From Lasiosphaeris hirsuta (taxonomy: Eukaryota > Ascomycota > Sordariomycetes > Sordariales > Lasiosphaeriaceae): 64,000 nt of DNA. Every line of letters begins with the position of its first letter. The first letter of the stretch is position 1. The notes beneath the pieces were generated by a model. It worked only from the letters and a program-made list of their open reading frames with translations. It ran no database searches and was not told the DNA's origin. Shown here piece after piece: positions 44,830 through 58,571 of this stretch. The translations under genes were made by a program, and so were the position numbers. The stretch is from the NCBI GenBank assembly GCA_030549175.1, contig JAUKUA010000005.1, positions 4,928,281 through 4,992,280 on the forward strand, read 5' to 3'.

Positions 44830-47745
44830 TATTAGAGACAAAAAGCTTCTATAGAGACCCCTTTACCCTATGTCACCTTTAGAAAAGAAAATCCTTCATA
44901 AATAACTAGACTAGATATTTAAAGAAGGTAAGATATAGGAATCAAAATCACCGTACTCTTCGCCCATTTTCTTTATAGACAAGGAAGTATCATTGGAAAA
45001 GGCGGCTATAAGAGATCTAGAAAACCTCCGTCCTATAGTCGACTATTAAAAGATTAATAAATAAATAGTAAAGAACCGTTACCTACTACCCTTAATCACC
45101 GAACTCTAAGACGCCCTCGCCGGATCTATTATCTTTATAAAAATAGATCTGAAATTAGGTTTCAATTTGATTCGGATAAAGGAAGGTCATAAGTAGAAAA
45201 TAACGTTCCGAACCTATTACGGTCTTTTCGAGTTTAACGTAATATCCTTTAGCCTTACTAATACTCCCGTTACCTTCCAAGGTATGATAAATCATATCTT
45301 TCGAGACCTTATCAATCAAGGCCTCCTATCCTATATTAATGACCTCTTTATTTATATAAGTTCTAAAGAAGAACACGATAAAATTGTCGTTAAAGTCCTT
45401 AAGTGACTTTAGAAATATAACCTTATTATTAACCTTACTAAGTATATATAAGATACTAAGGAATTAGAATACCTAGGCTATATTATCAGTACTAAAGATA
45501 TCGTAATATTAAAGGATAAGGTAAAATGTATCCTTTCATAGAAACAGCCAAAATCGGTAAAAGAAGTCTAATAATTTAATAAATTTACGAACTTTTATAG
45601 GTATTACATCAAGGGCTACTTACGTATTACTAAACTACTTACTGATTCCATAAACCTTACCTAGAAAATCTAGACATAAAACAATTAAATAAACACGATA
45701 TTTAAAGTGTTAAAGAAAGCCTTTACTAAAGCTCCTATTCTAGTCTATTTCGACCCTAATAGACTACCTATTATCAAACCTAATATATCAGATTATACAT
45801 TAAGAGAGATAATATCATAGAAGTAAGATAATAGCAAAATATATCTTATAACATTCTACTTAAGAAAATTAATCCTTACGGAAATTAACTACGAGATCTA
45901 TAACAAGGAACTCCTAACGATAGTTAATTACTTCTAATATTAAAGACATTATCTTAAGAAAGCTAAATACCACATCGAAGTCTTCTCAGACTACCGTAAC
46001 CTAGAATACTTCTAGACTACCTAAGTCCTTAACCGCCGCCAAGCCCGATAGGCTCAGTAGCTCGCCACCTTCGATTTTATCATTAATTTCCGTCCCGACA
46101 TACAGAATGCTAAGGTAGATACTCTTTCGTAGTACGAAGAATACCTTCCGGAAGGGGGGGATAAAAACCAACCGATAACCTCTGTTTTAAATAAGGAGCA
46201 TTTTTCACACTCTAAAGCTCCTACGTTTATACTCTCAAAAGCACGTCTCTACAGTATCCTAATACCAAAGTAGAACGGAGAATTCTTCGAGTAAGTCAAA
46301 ACTACTACTCCCATAGACGAAACGTATCAAAAGGCCCTAGTTTCCCCTAGAAAAGATATAACTAACGAAGATAGAATTTTGTTCATAAAGAATCGTATTT
46401 AAATCCCTAATAACAAAGAACTTAAAATCTAGATCATCCGCTCCAAACACGATACCAAGGTAGCAGGCCATATAGGCATAGATAAGACCGTTAAACTTAT
46501 CAGACGGCACATATACTAATAGAACCTCGAGAAAGACGTCATTGACTTTGTACGCTCCTATCATAAGTACCAAAGTAACAAGCCTAGACGTTACCTTCCT
46601 TTCAGACTACTTTATCCTATTAAGCTAGAATACTTTCTATGGAAGCTTATTTTAATAGACTTTATAACAGACCTTCCTCTCTTTAACGGATATAATTCTA
46701 TCTAGGTTATCGTCGACATTTTTACTAAAATGGCATACTTTATTCCTTTGAAAGATAATACTAAGAAGATAGAAGACTTAATTTTAATCTTTACTTATGA
46801 ATGTTAGAAATATCACGGTATACCTATTAGTATTATCTCTGATTAGGACTTACGGTTTAACGTAAGACTTTAGTACGATTTCCTTAAGTATGTCGAAATC
46901 AAGCTAAAGATATTAACCTCGTTCTATCCCGAAACAGATAGCTAGACTAAACGTCTTAATTAACATATCGAGATCTATCTTAGAGCCTTCGTTAACTACG
47001 AGATGAACAACTAAGATACTCTATTACCTATAGCTAAATTTGTATAAAATAACGCTAAATCGACTTTTACTAGTAGCTCTCCTTTCTACGTAAACTATAG
47101 ATATTATCTGGCCGTAAGTAATTTATTTAACAAATCTACGTGTAACTTACACAGCGAGATTATAGTATATTAAATAATGACAGTTTACAAAAACCTTTAT
47201 GAAACCTTTAAAGAATCTCGGGAACGAATGAAGAAGTATGTAAATAAGAAGTGAATGGAAGTACCCTCCTTTAAAGATAAGTAACTAGTAATACTTAATA
47301 TATAGAATATTAGAACTAAGAGACCTTCTAAAAAACTAGATAGAAAACTACTTAGCCCGTTCAAAATCTCTAAGGTAATATCTCCCATAGCCGTGAAACT
47401 CGAACTTCCGGAGTATTAGAAAATTCATCTTACCTTCTATATCTCTCTCATTAAACCTTTCCGAACCGGCTCCTAACCGATCCCTGACCCTATTTAGGTC
47501 CTAGAGTAAGTAGGAGATGTTTACCTTAAGGAATTTATAGTAGAAGAAATTATAAATTCCCGTATTAAGAAGAGGATAATAGAATATCTCGTTAAATAGG
47601 ATAGATACTCTGAAGAAAAGGATTAGACTTAGGAACTATATAAGTACTTTTCTAATATCTAAGAACTTTAGGACTTCTATATTAAGTACCTACGTAAGCT
47701 AAAGGACCCTAGGGTTATTAACCCTAGGACTCGAGGTAAGTCTTC
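44830..47745 (+). pseudogene. pol of element C (RT, RNase H, integrase, chromodomain), RIP-killed
   Basis: RT: LRPIVDYKKINK (~45028), IKIDLKLGFNLIRIKEGH (~45140-45195), catalytic box read as YINDLFIYISSKEEH (~45331-45375, first Asp of YxDD altered). RNase H ~45700-46130. Integrase: HHCC-like VAGHIGIDKTVKLIRRHIY (~46460-46515) and core LILIDFITDLPLFNGYNSI (~46645-46700). Chromodomain: EFIVEEIINSRIKKRIIEYL (~47527-47590) followed by VKWDRYSEEKDWT-like sequence. Dead through many TAG/TAA stops. Confidence 0.82.
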
Positions 47746-47761
47746 TTAGGAGGGGAGATAG

Positions 47762-48916
47762 TGTCATACTAGTAAGCTTACCTAGGTCAACAAGGTTACT
47801 AACCTCCTTGACCGAGCTCTATACCAACGGCACGAACTACACATAAGAAGCACATACCTATTAACCCACGTATATCTATCATGGATTACGTAGATAAGGA
47901 AACTATCATAGGAGATAGCCACAACGTAGCTTAACCTCGAAACATACTCCCACGTGTAACTAATGGCCTATTCAGCTGGTACACAAATCAACGAACTCTC
48001 CTAAGTACCTACGGGTCACAACGGAATGCCCAGAACTACTTATAAGCCAGAGTAGCCGTATAACAGATCTTACCCACGCTAGGTAACGTCATTAAACTTT
48101 AGATTTATCATAGATAAGCTACTTAACCTTAACATCGTAATCAGGGCTTACATAGTCAGCCAAGATTCTACAGCTAGTCTTTCGAATCATAGACCTCCTC
48201 GCTATCGTTGGTATTCCTTTAGAAGACCTAGAACCCGACGTTCTCTGGAGTCTAACTTCAGTAGTAACAGGTAGCCGCGACCCCCGTATATAAGTTACGA
48301 AGGGAACCGTTACTATGACAGCCGACGTGGGATCGACCTAATAATATTATAACCAACGTAAGTACCAAGGACGTGAAGGAATATCTATAGCGATAGATAC
48401 CATGCCGCTAGAGCTGTATAGATAAGTACTGATACCGGCCGTGGACCGACATATAATAGGCCGGCTTCACTTGGCTTGTAACCGCTGATTTGTAAGGCGT
48501 GAGAGACGGGCGGCTAGAAAGGAGATTCGGGACCGACGGGCGGCTAGAAGGATCCTTTAGGTATTTTGGTATCCTTATATTTTATACATAGCCTTCTATA
48601 AGTAGGACAGATACGTTACGACGGATCCTCGAGAGAAAGAAGCTCCCCAGTTCTCTTTAGACAAACCTAGAAAGATTATCAGCTAAACTTCAGTGAAGCT
48701 AAGGGGTAATATAACCTTGTGAACCCTTCTGTTTCTCCTGACTTGCAACTACGAAGCATTATGTCTTATCCTCTGTTGGATCATTCTATCTCCCTAAACC
48801 TCCTTCTCCCTAGCTCTCCACCACTTTACATTACGATAGTTAACTCCCTTACCGTTCTGTTCTAAACCTCTAAATCGGACCTTGTGCTTATTAGCCTTAC
48901 GAAGATCAAGTCCCTA
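47762..48916 (+). repeat. 3' LTR of element C, truncated
   Basis: Matches the 5' LTR to about GATCAAGTCC and then switches abruptly to unrelated sequence at ~48,916. About 170 bp of the LTR end are missing. This is the left breakpoint of the subtelomeric block. Confidence 0.85.
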
Positions 48917-49440
48917 TCTCTCATTCCCAATCGGTTTGTAGTAGAAGCCGTTTAAAACCGCACCAAAAGTGCTGGACCCACATGTGTGGCATGGGGTAGA
49001 AGCCATTTACATCTTCACGAGTAGAAGCCATTTGGTTTTCCTTTGTCAAATCTAATAAAAAGTAGATGCATCAAAAGCTCTCGCTCTCTACTTTCAACGC
49101 TGCCTATTTCCCTACCGTGCGACCAGTACGAAGGGAGATAATAGTTATTGAAGTTTGGGTGTTATCCCGGGTAGTTTTGATAGGGTGACCGCCTGCTATC
49201 TTGGCATTAGACCCCGTGTACCACCAACCCCCTAGCCCCCCCCCCCCCCTCCCCCTCCTCTCTCCTACCTCCTCTAGCACGCGCACGAAAAACCTAATCT
49301 ACACGACGGCTAATTCGTACTCGACGCAGGTCGAATTAATACGGTACCGACTTCCTAACCCTTACTCCTCCTCCTCCTCTTCCCCTTTAACATAGAGTCT
49401 TTTACTCTCCTTCTCCCCTTTTACCTCCTTATCTGTAAGC
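48917..49440. other. Spacer between transposon stack and helicase relic, with GTAGAAGCC repeats
   Basis: Less AT-rich than its surroundings. GTAGAAGCCRTTT occurs three times (~48941, ~48996, ~49021). A C-rich pyrimidine tract lies at ~49225-49275 and CTCCTCCTCCTC at ~49366-49382. It is probably the 5' flank/promoter of the helicase gene. No ORF is supported. Confidence 0.5.
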
Positions 49441-52400
49441 TGTATAAACGTGCCATTTTAGGTAATAAGATCCCAACTTACCTTCATACGACGTACAAAT
49501 CTATCCCGGCTCTTAAGAGGACAGAGATTATTAAGGCTTACAAAAGCTTACTAACCCTTTGGAACAACTAACAAGAGCTCCGGAACTTCCCTATCCTAAA
49601 GGAACCGATAGTAGCTATCGACCTTCTCTAGGCTCCCTTACTAGATAGGTTTAAGTACGGCTCTTACTCATACGTTGCCTGTAAGGTCCGGAATATGTAG
49701 GAACACTGTCGTACGGTACATAACTGGGTTAACCTAAACAAAAAAGGCTACTAGGTCAGAGGGATATAACCATACGATATGCTATAGAGGTCAGATGTTC
49801 TATACTAACAGTTCTTCCGTAGCCGATACGGCTTAGTACTCTTCGAGGTTATCCTTTCCGTATCGACATAACCGGCGATCGTATAGTAACTTAGCAATGA
49901 TGATAAACTTCTCTCGCTTTTTTAGTTATAATACTCTTAGCTTCAGTACCGTACGATTATTATCCTCGAAGACGAGAGAAAGCTAGTACTGTCCCCTTAG
50001 CTCAATCGTATTAGCTAGGTAGCTTATTTTGCCGACTTAGAAGCGGAGAAACTTTATCGTATGATATCACTTAGAGTAACTAACGGCTAGCTCTATGATA
50101 GGGAAGGGAAGCTTACTAAGGTACTGACTATTGCCTAGGAAAGTTTATACCGACTTGTTCTGGAAGCGTAGAAAGTATGCTTATACGAAGAGGCTAGGAT
50201 CGTCGTGTTATTCGAGATTAATCGTAAAAACACGGTGGTAGTAAAGCCGAGTAAGCTATTTGAGCCCCGTATGAAACGTCGTATAATTAAGCGGTATATC
50301 AATGTGTAGAAGAATATACTGGGATATATCTTCCGGGTCTACGACTAGTACGATAACGATAAGCCTATCGTAATATAGACAGTAGAGTAGACGGACCACT
50401 TTAAGGCTCTACGTCGGCTTCTTTATTAGACCCTCTCCTATGATACGGCCGTGTTACGATGGCTAGACTAGAGTATGTTAAACTTTCTCCTTACTTTTCT
50501 AGACTACCGTATCCCGGACTTTACGTACGATAACCTCCTGTTATCTACCATAGTAGTACTAGGTATACGGAAGGATGGAGGGTAGGTATAGTCATAGAAC
50601 TATACCGGCTAACTCTTTACCGTAATAAAGATCGTAAGGATACTTGTTATGTAGTAGAGTTAGCTAGAACTGGCCGAAAGTGGCTTAAACCGGCGGGGCC
50701 TATTTAACATTATATAGGAGAAGGTCTCTCGATTCCTTACTGTCGTATACCCCGATAACTAGCTAACCTCTATAGATTGGATTTTCGACCTTCGTACCTT
50801 TAGGTATAAGATCGTTATATAGACCTTCTCCGAAGGCCGGCTTTCGTTCGACGGCGAATAGATTACTTACTTCGACATTATATTTTAAATAAGTAGCTTT
50901 ATAAGAATGTTATATCATCTTATTAGAGAGGTCAGCCGTACAATGGCCGACCTTACATTCCTAGATACGTTATGTAACGAGATACCTTCCATTCTATGGC
51001 ATAAGCTCTCGGATAACATCTCCTAGGACCGGGTCAGCTACTTCTTCCTGACGAACCCGAAGAATCGGTAGATGGAGGGGTATAGTAACTAGGTACTAAA
51101 CTATATTTTGAGAGTACTAAAGCTAAAGGTATAGTAGTTACATAGTGATACTAGTCTCGATTATCGTACGATAACCTTTAAAGAGTACCTAGAGAAGGTC
51201 GACGAGTTACGGAAGCTCTTTCTTATTACTATGTACCTATTAGGTAGGTAGCTTACTCGTACGATAGAGATACTTAGTCTCCGGCATTTTAATATGGCAT
51301 TCGGAGGGTCTTAGAACATCTTTATCTAGAACCAGATAGTCGCCCTTATCGTGTGGTACCACAAGTCATATTTTACTAGTAGGCGGCTTAAGGTAATTTA
51401 TCGCTTCCTACTACGGGAGCTAGGGACCTATGTCGTACGATACCTATGGCTGATCTTATCATTTTGCCAGACGGTCTAGGCTAGTATCGACAACGTCTCG
51501 TAAGTCTTCCCGTACCTGTGGGATATACGTCTTATACGAAGTGATGTTATACTTGATGAAGACGTAGCCCACTTTTAGATCTGGTCCCTAGATAAGATAC
51601 GCCGCTTACTCCAAAGATTTATTACCGTGTTACTAGGTACGAAGATTAACATCTCGGCGTGGTACCATATTGTAATCGGTATAGGTCGACGGTACCTAAG
51701 CAAAGTATTTCCTCCCTCCTAGGTAGGGTATAGAGAGTAGTCGTATGACGGTACCGACGACGACGACTCTGACGCCGGGCCGGATATGGTATTAGACCTC
51801 TAGGCCGGCTACTTATTATATGTGGTAGGTTTATTATATGGTCGAACAATGACATAGGGTAGTTATGGAACTGTACTACGGTATAAGTAATTCCATAAGG
51901 TTAGTATACTTTGGTACTGGCTGTTCTACTTTAGGTAGGAGGATGCTGTCTCTCTCCCGAAGGTCCGGATCGACCTGTTCGAGAAGGAATGGTCCCTCGT
52001 ACGATAGGTCCGATTCTAACGACTATAAGACACGGACTTAGTCAGACGGCTAGGTATAATGTTCCGGATACCTACGGTAACTTTCTAAGATACCTAATAG
52101 GCCGTTATCGATACTGTTGTACGAGGTGATAGTCCTATCTTCTAGGTTACCGGTACGGGAGGCGGTAAGAGCGTGATATTCTTATTACTAGTATACTATG
52201 CCCGGACGGTGTTACTATTGTTATCGTTTCCTTTCTTACTTTGTAGGAGGACCTTCAGAAGAGGTATCGTATAATGTCGATCTGGTACGAGACTTAGTCT
52301 ACTACCTCTGTCTAGACCGCTTCTATTATCCTAGTCACACCCGAGATATTTTTTACTAAGTAGTGCCGGGAGTAGGTAAACTACCTCCTCGTACGATACG

Positions 52401-53830
52401 AGCTAGACCGGGTAGTATTTGATAAGTACTATATCATCCTAGATAGCTCGTACAAATTCCGCCTCTAGCTCAGGGCCATCGGGGCCTCACTTCTCACACT
52501 AGGTACCTAGCTAGTCTTTCTTATAGTGATACTATCTCCCTAGGACGAAGCCTAGCTATTTACGATACTACACCTCCGTAAGAAGTAGGTAACTATCGTA
52601 CGACAAGACATTACGAGGAAGAATATTACCTATAAGGTCTAGGAAGTCAATATCCAATTGTAAGTTAATACCCTAACCTCCCGGAACGTTGAGGTACGGC
52701 TTCGGCTAGTACCTAGGAAGAAGATTATCCTCTACTACTAGACGATTAATCGTACGGAGGAGATGGCTCGACTACTTAACTGTGGTACGTACTATAGTAA
52801 GATTACTAATACCGGGGAAAAAAGTAGTACTATATAATAGTGGCTAGACCACGGGGAACCTATCGTAGCTACCAGTGCCCTGGGAGTAGGTATCGACATT
52901 TCCGACGTAGGTACAACGATCTACGTTAACCTTCCTAGGTCCCTATGGGACTTTACTTAGGAGAACGGTCACGTGGGCCGGAACGGAAATGTTACCTACT
53001 TTATCATTATCTTTATGAAGAGCCGAACGGTCTTAAAAGTATCGTATAACTAGGTCAGCCCGGCCGAGAAGGATATCTCGGTCCTTATATGAGATAACGT
53101 TATTTATCGCCGTACGATCCTATCTTAGGTACTAGATGGTAGGACCGATAAACTATGGTATGAGGAGGGTAAGAAGTGGTATGACCTATGCCAGAAGTGG
53201 GACCGCCGGCAGGTGCCGGAGGGCGAGTTGATACCGGACCGGGAGACTTAGACGGTACTAGAGGAGTAGGACCGATAACGTGCCGTCACACGCCAGACTG
53301 AGTAGTTTAGAACCGTACTACGGTAGGTAAAGAAGAACTACATACTATACTAGGCTCTCTCAGCGGCTAGGGGTAGGGACGGTAAGTAGTTATACGATAG
53401 GTAGTAGTACAAGCTGTATATGTGGGAGGGTGGTAGATACCAGTTGCCGGAGGACCTTAGACGGAAGAGGGAATGGCTATGGTAACAAATCTCCCGGAAG
53501 GTTATAGCCCTAAAGTAAGCTGTCTAGAAGGCCGGGGGTTTATGAGATTCGGCGGGTATCGGTTCTGTAGGGTCTCCTAGTACCTATACCCCTACTAAGA
53601 AGCCTTAAAGTAAGATAGGGGGCATTTTCTATAGCTAGAGGATAGGAAGTGCTCATACGAGGACGTCATATTCCAGCTTCTTACTACGTACTAAGTCATA
53701 GAGTGGGATATAATATTCTTTAATACCGTCCTAATCGTACGACAGCTTAGAGTTTAAGTTCTAGATACTATTAACATCGCTACTCTCATAGTTTAGTAAC
53801 TACGATAAGGAGTACTAGAGGTAAATAGGC
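49440..53830 (+). pseudogene. RecQ-type telomere-linked helicase with OrsD-like N-terminal zinc finger, RIP-killed
   Basis: Pieces are readable in order. The N-terminal finger region (~49651-49760) reads KYGSYSYVACKVRNM.EHCR then TVHNWVN, where family members have Cys in place of the Tyr residues; this is the OrsD-type finger found in front of fungal subtelomeric RecQ genes. Walker A VTGTGGGKSVIF lies at 52147-52182. Motif II, normally DECH, reads DKYY at ~52420-52431; each change is a G/A or C/T transition. RIKNITYKV-like and ALGVGIDISDVGTTIYVNLP occur at ~52880-52940. Motif VI (normally QESGRAGRDG) reads stop-ENGHVGRNG (~52955-52985). A long C-terminal tail follows to ~53,830. It is transcribed toward the telomere. 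Such helicases are typical next to telomeres in fungi. Catalytic residues and frame are gone. Confidence 0.8.
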
Positions 53831-54215
53831 TCTGTGTTATCTTTTTATGTACTTAGTTAAATATGTTGTAATAATATTCCCTACCCTTTTTATAGGTAGT
53901 AAGTAATAAGATAGGTACTAGTCCTTGAGGGGTAGCTGGTAGAGGTAGTAGTTAAACCAGTTAGTATATCAGTTCGTAGATAGCCTAAAAGCCAGCTAAT
54001 ACTTTAACACTTTACCCCCCCCCACAGCCCTATGTACAAAGTCACACTTACTTCCTAAAAGCCATAAACTTCCAAAGACTATATCAGTAACCCTCGTTAA
54101 TATACTAATTTTCGTAAACTAACTAGTTTAGTCTTTCTAGCTTTTCTACTTAACTTACCTAAGTCGCTAGAGTATAGACCTTAATCGATAATCACGACAT
54201 CCTAATCACGATAAA
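53831..54215. other. Gap between the two ATPase relics
   Basis: AT-rich. Contains a half-arm of the hairpin family at ~53952-53970 and an imperfect copy at ~54100-54135, plus a short C-run near 54016. No ORF. Confidence 0.45.
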
Positions 54216-54806
54216 ACTCCGTTCGTTACGATGATACTACCGAAGGCCGGCAGAGCCAAGGGTAGGGTGACCGCCGTAGCCGCCGTTACGAAGGTATAGA
54301 AGGTCGCCGAGTTAACGTTCATCCCGGCGAACGTAGACATGGTCGCTAGCTAAAAGTTAACGTTTTTTCTAACTTCTCATAGTATCAGTACAATGTAGCT
54401 AGCTACTAAGCTACCTATCTATAGATAGACAATGGCGTAGATAAAGGACTACTTATACTATAACTTATTATTATCTAATGTAGAGAAAAGTATCGTTTAC
54501 GAATCGGATATTATCTAACACATTGGCTAGTATAATATCTAAAATCTCCTCTTATATAAGTAGAAACCGATCAGATGGTATTTCGGCGTTAATGACTTCT
54601 CGATAATCGACTACCCTACCAAGTTTATAACTGCCAGCTAGTTGAAGGAAAACCCTAAGGTCTAAGTAAATATACTTCCTAGCTAGACCCTTACGTATCG
54701 GTTAAATTCGAATAGCAACTAAAACGATAGTAATCTTACTACCGCTTTGGGTTACAAGAGTAAGATTACTATAGCTAAACATTTAGATTGTGAAAGTACG
54801 TTAGCT

Positions 54807-54854
54807 ATTAAACTAGTTAGTTTACTACCCTACTAATATACTAGCTAGTTTAAT
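54807..54854. repeat. Hairpin repeat copy 1
   Basis: A 48-bp near-palindrome: arms ATTAAACTAGTTAGTTTA and TACTAGCTAGTTTAAT with few mismatches. Confidence 0.8.
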
Positions 54855-57128
54855 GTCCGTAGTACTATAATCTACTAATAATATCCTCTTCTACAATCGC
54901 AGCTATCTTCGGATTTTAATACTTCCTTAAGTTCGGCGACGAGTATAGTTACGGCGGATATAAGCTTTTAAACGATCCCTATCAACCGATATTTCCTAGT
55001 AATAACTAAGTAAGTAGGTTATAAGGCGAGATTTATATAAACATACCTGTTATGTTTAACTATCTTAAAATCGGTAAGATCTTTAAGGTACTTAGTAAAC
55101 TTAAGAAAGATATTCCGGTCCTTTTCATTTAACGGGGCGATATCGACGACTAAAAGGCCATAGGTAATAAGAGGTATTATTACTACATTTATATGATGAC
55201 GACTACTATCCTATATATCTACCTCTGAAATATACGGACCGGCCCTGACCTTAACATCCTATGTTATTATATCCGCCAGCCCAAAGGTACTTTAAACACT
55301 TAGGGGGGTTATACGGTAGATGATTAGCTATGAGCTATACTATACTAACAGTTCTTTAATAAGTATCGTATATATACCTATTAGAACCTATTAGATAGCG
55401 AGGATCCGAAGAACGCCAAGCTTCCCCCTCTCTTCAAGATAAGTCTAGTAAGTATTAGTCGGTAGCTCGACGTAGACTAGTACTAAAGGAGTGAGGTTAA
55501 TCGGTAAGATGTTTCTAACATATATCTACATAGTCTAGTATAGCGTATAGAGACTAGGTCTGTCTACAATATGCTTTAGGAGCATAGATACGAGCTAGTC
55601 TTTAGTAACTCTGTCAAACGACTTTGTTTAATGATCGCCGGCGCTGAGCTTATGACGGTCCGGAGTAATAAGAACGCCGGTCACATATTTACAAACGACA
55701 CTGAGACAGAACCCGTCAGTATCTCCGCGCTAAAGTCGTTAGTAAAAAATATATGGTATATAGGCCTGTTTCTCGAACCTAAAATCTTTAAGCTAGACAA
55801 GAAACTTACGACCTAATTTAGCCACTTGTTCAGTCCCGACCAAAAGGCCGATATAGACCAGTTTATAACGTCATAGACCACAATGCTAAAAAGCCTAGCC
55901 GACCTACCTAATAACGAAGACTTAGGGTATGATAACGACAGAAATCTTGTTAAGCGTACTTAGTAAGAACGTTTCGACTTAATAAAAGTTAGACTTTAAA
56001 GGTTATATGGCGTTAAGTTACTACTGTCTTAAGTATATCCGTTTACCGATATCGAGACAGACGCCGACTTACTAACCATAGTACTTAAATATGCCGGAAG
56101 GGTGACCGTAGAGGAGTTCGGCAAGGTATTAGACGGCTCGATTCCTAATGGGACACGGTTCGACTATGAGGTAATAAAGAAGAAATACAGCTAGGTATAA
56201 AACTAAGAACTTACGAGTAAGAAGTATCTACTTTTCTACTAGTAGATCGGTAAGTTATATATTATACCTATTAGTATACTCGTGTAGTATTCTAACTAGT
56301 TTATTATATAAAGTTGACTCTCCTAAATACCTTTATTATATATAACCTAACGAATATACCTATCGGCTTATGGTTCTACATAAATAAGGTCGGAACCGGA
56401 AAGACCTTTACGATAGCCTTTTCTATTCTTATATATGTTTAGTAACTAGAAAAGGATAAGAAGTAAGGAAAGATAATTATAACCCGGCCTACCTTATATA
56501 TCTATCTTACTCCGTTAGTAGTTTAGACTTTTTGTAAGTTATACGAGAACTTTCCTAAGCTAAAAATATATGTTTTCTACTCTTACGTTACCTAGATTAT
56601 ATAAAACGACCCTCGTTAGGTAGCTACCTTTAGTACATAATAGTTCGACGACTGTATATGTAAATAGGCGAACGATACTAACAATATAGACGTTAGAAAA
56701 ACATTGTTATCTTAGTATATACTATCCTTACCTCTCGGTAGATAGTCACGACTAAACATCGTATTAATATATCTTAGTATGTCGGTCGTTAGGTATATAA
56801 TCAACTTATAATACGGAAGTTAAGGCTCTATGGCACGGCAACGTTTTTTATAATATCTATACTCGAGAAGGATGTCTCTGAGCTACCCGAATGGGAGGAT
56901 AAACCTAAAGATGGCGAGGTAAAAGAAGCCGTAGTAACTTTACTCCTTAATAACGCCGAGGACGAGGAGACGGGAGACGGTGTCGACGGTAGACATTTAG
57001 CCAAGGTCGATAAGAAATTCGATAGTAACTATGGTTAATATATAGAAAATAATAAATACGGGTCTTTCTTAAACCGTTTCTCCTAGTACGTAGTAACCAC
57101 TCCTTATCTACGTACTACTACCCCTCAC

Positions 57129-57178
57129 AAAGTAAACTAGTTAGTATAGTAATTTAGGTATTTTAACTAGTTTACTTT
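57129..57178. repeat. Hairpin repeat copy 2
   Basis: A 50-bp near-palindrome with arms AAAGTAAACTAGTTAGTAT and TTTTAACTAGTTTACTTT. Confidence 0.8.
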
Positions 57179-58521
57179 ATAAAGGTTATAATACCTAGAT
57201 AAGCTTATTAATCCTACGTTTTACTAACGAGTATTTAAGTACTTTATAATCCCAGAGTCCGAACATAATAAGTATAAGATCGTAAGTATCTACCATATAG
57301 ACGTCTATATCACGAAGAGTAAAGAGTTTAAGTTTTAACATGTTATTTACGACAAGGTTACTAACCTACGTAACCCTAAGTCTTAGTGTTAACATCTTAT
57401 CTAAGTCATCCCTAAAGTATCGTAAGATAGTATGTTAGTAACCCTTACCTAAAATAAGATCACGGACTGGAAGGGCTTTAGCCTAATGATATAGGCTACT
57501 ACGGCTAAGATCTTAAAAGTATAGTAACCGAATCTAGATATGAGCCTTATGCTTGACGAGCTTATATATGAGGACAGCTCTGACAAGGTTATTACTAAAC
57601 ATTTTAAGATAATCCTATTGTTTCCGAACTAAAGATGATACATAAGACGTATAGTTAGCATTAATAAAAGCTAACGCCCTCCTACTAAGACTTTATCTAG
57701 AACTTAGGTAAGCCGGATATTAACCTAGATGTTAAAAAAGTATTAAAAGATAATAGTATATTTATTATTAATAGAGAGATAAATACTCCTATTACCTTAC
57801 TTAATAACTCTAAGTATTACCCTTAGGATAGATTAGGTTCTCTTGAAATTACGACGGTTCTTATCGGATACGGGAAGCTATATAACGAGGTTACTGACTA
57901 TATTGACAACATCTTATGTAATATCACCCTAGGTACGCTAGATACTATCGCCGACGACTAAGTTAACAGCTACTTAGAGAACGATAAGGAGGGCGACCTA
58001 GACAAAACTAATATACTCGACATAGTATTACTTCAGGTAGCCACAGTAGAGGCCCAGAGTAAGCATACGTATAAGATAATGATACGTGTAGATCCGGTCT
58101 GTTAGCTTATAAACGAGGAGATCTAGACCCTAACCGTACCTAAGACTATTAAGAAGTATAAACACGATGTAGAAATAGTATTAGATAAACAGCTGAATCT
58201 CCGTTAGTAGATGAAGATAGACCTAGATGGCGAAAGTAACGTTAAGCTTAGTATAGACTTTATCTAATCCTTAATAGAGAATAGTACGAATAGTAGTATT
58301 AGCTATACCTATATAACACTTAACGAGGATAATAGCTATATCTCCTCTACGGACTGACTTAGCTCGTTATATTTCGCTTACTCGAAGTTACCTATTAAGT
58401 CATACTGTCTCCGGTAGGTATTAGAGATTCGAAACAGGCTAGGTTAGATAAATGCATAGGTCCTAGTCATAATAAATAGCCCTATCATATAATAGTAAGT
58501 TACCTACTATCTAACAGAGCC

Positions 58522-58571
58522 GATATTAAACTAGTTAGTCTAATATTTCCTACACTAACTAGTTTAATATC
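58522..58571. repeat. Hairpin repeat copy 3 (perfect arms)
   Basis: A 50-bp element whose 18-bp arms GATATTAAACTAGTTAGT and ACTAACTAGTTTAATATC are exact reverse complements, with a 14-bp loop. Confidence 0.9.

Larger units (their letters stand above)
40347..48916 (+). mobile_element. Element C: near-complete Ty3/gypsy chromovirus, 3' LTR truncated
   Basis: 5' LTR 40347-41673, internal region 41674-47761, polypurine tract GGAGGGGAGATA just before the 3' LTR, 3' LTR 47762-48916 lacking its last ~170 bp. Both LTRs share a small deletion (CTTATTAGCC version) absent from the other copies, so they are a true pair. The left flank TTATC cannot be matched because the right end is lost. It is inserted in element B's pol start. 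Confidence 0.9.

Noticed and set aside
49700..53740. Palindrome CGTACG, often CGTACGATA, about a dozen times in the helicase relic
   Set aside because: RIP turns CGCACG or CGTGCG into CGTACG and ACA into ATA, so the excess can be explained as a by-product of CpA to TpA changes in similar codons rather than a binding site.
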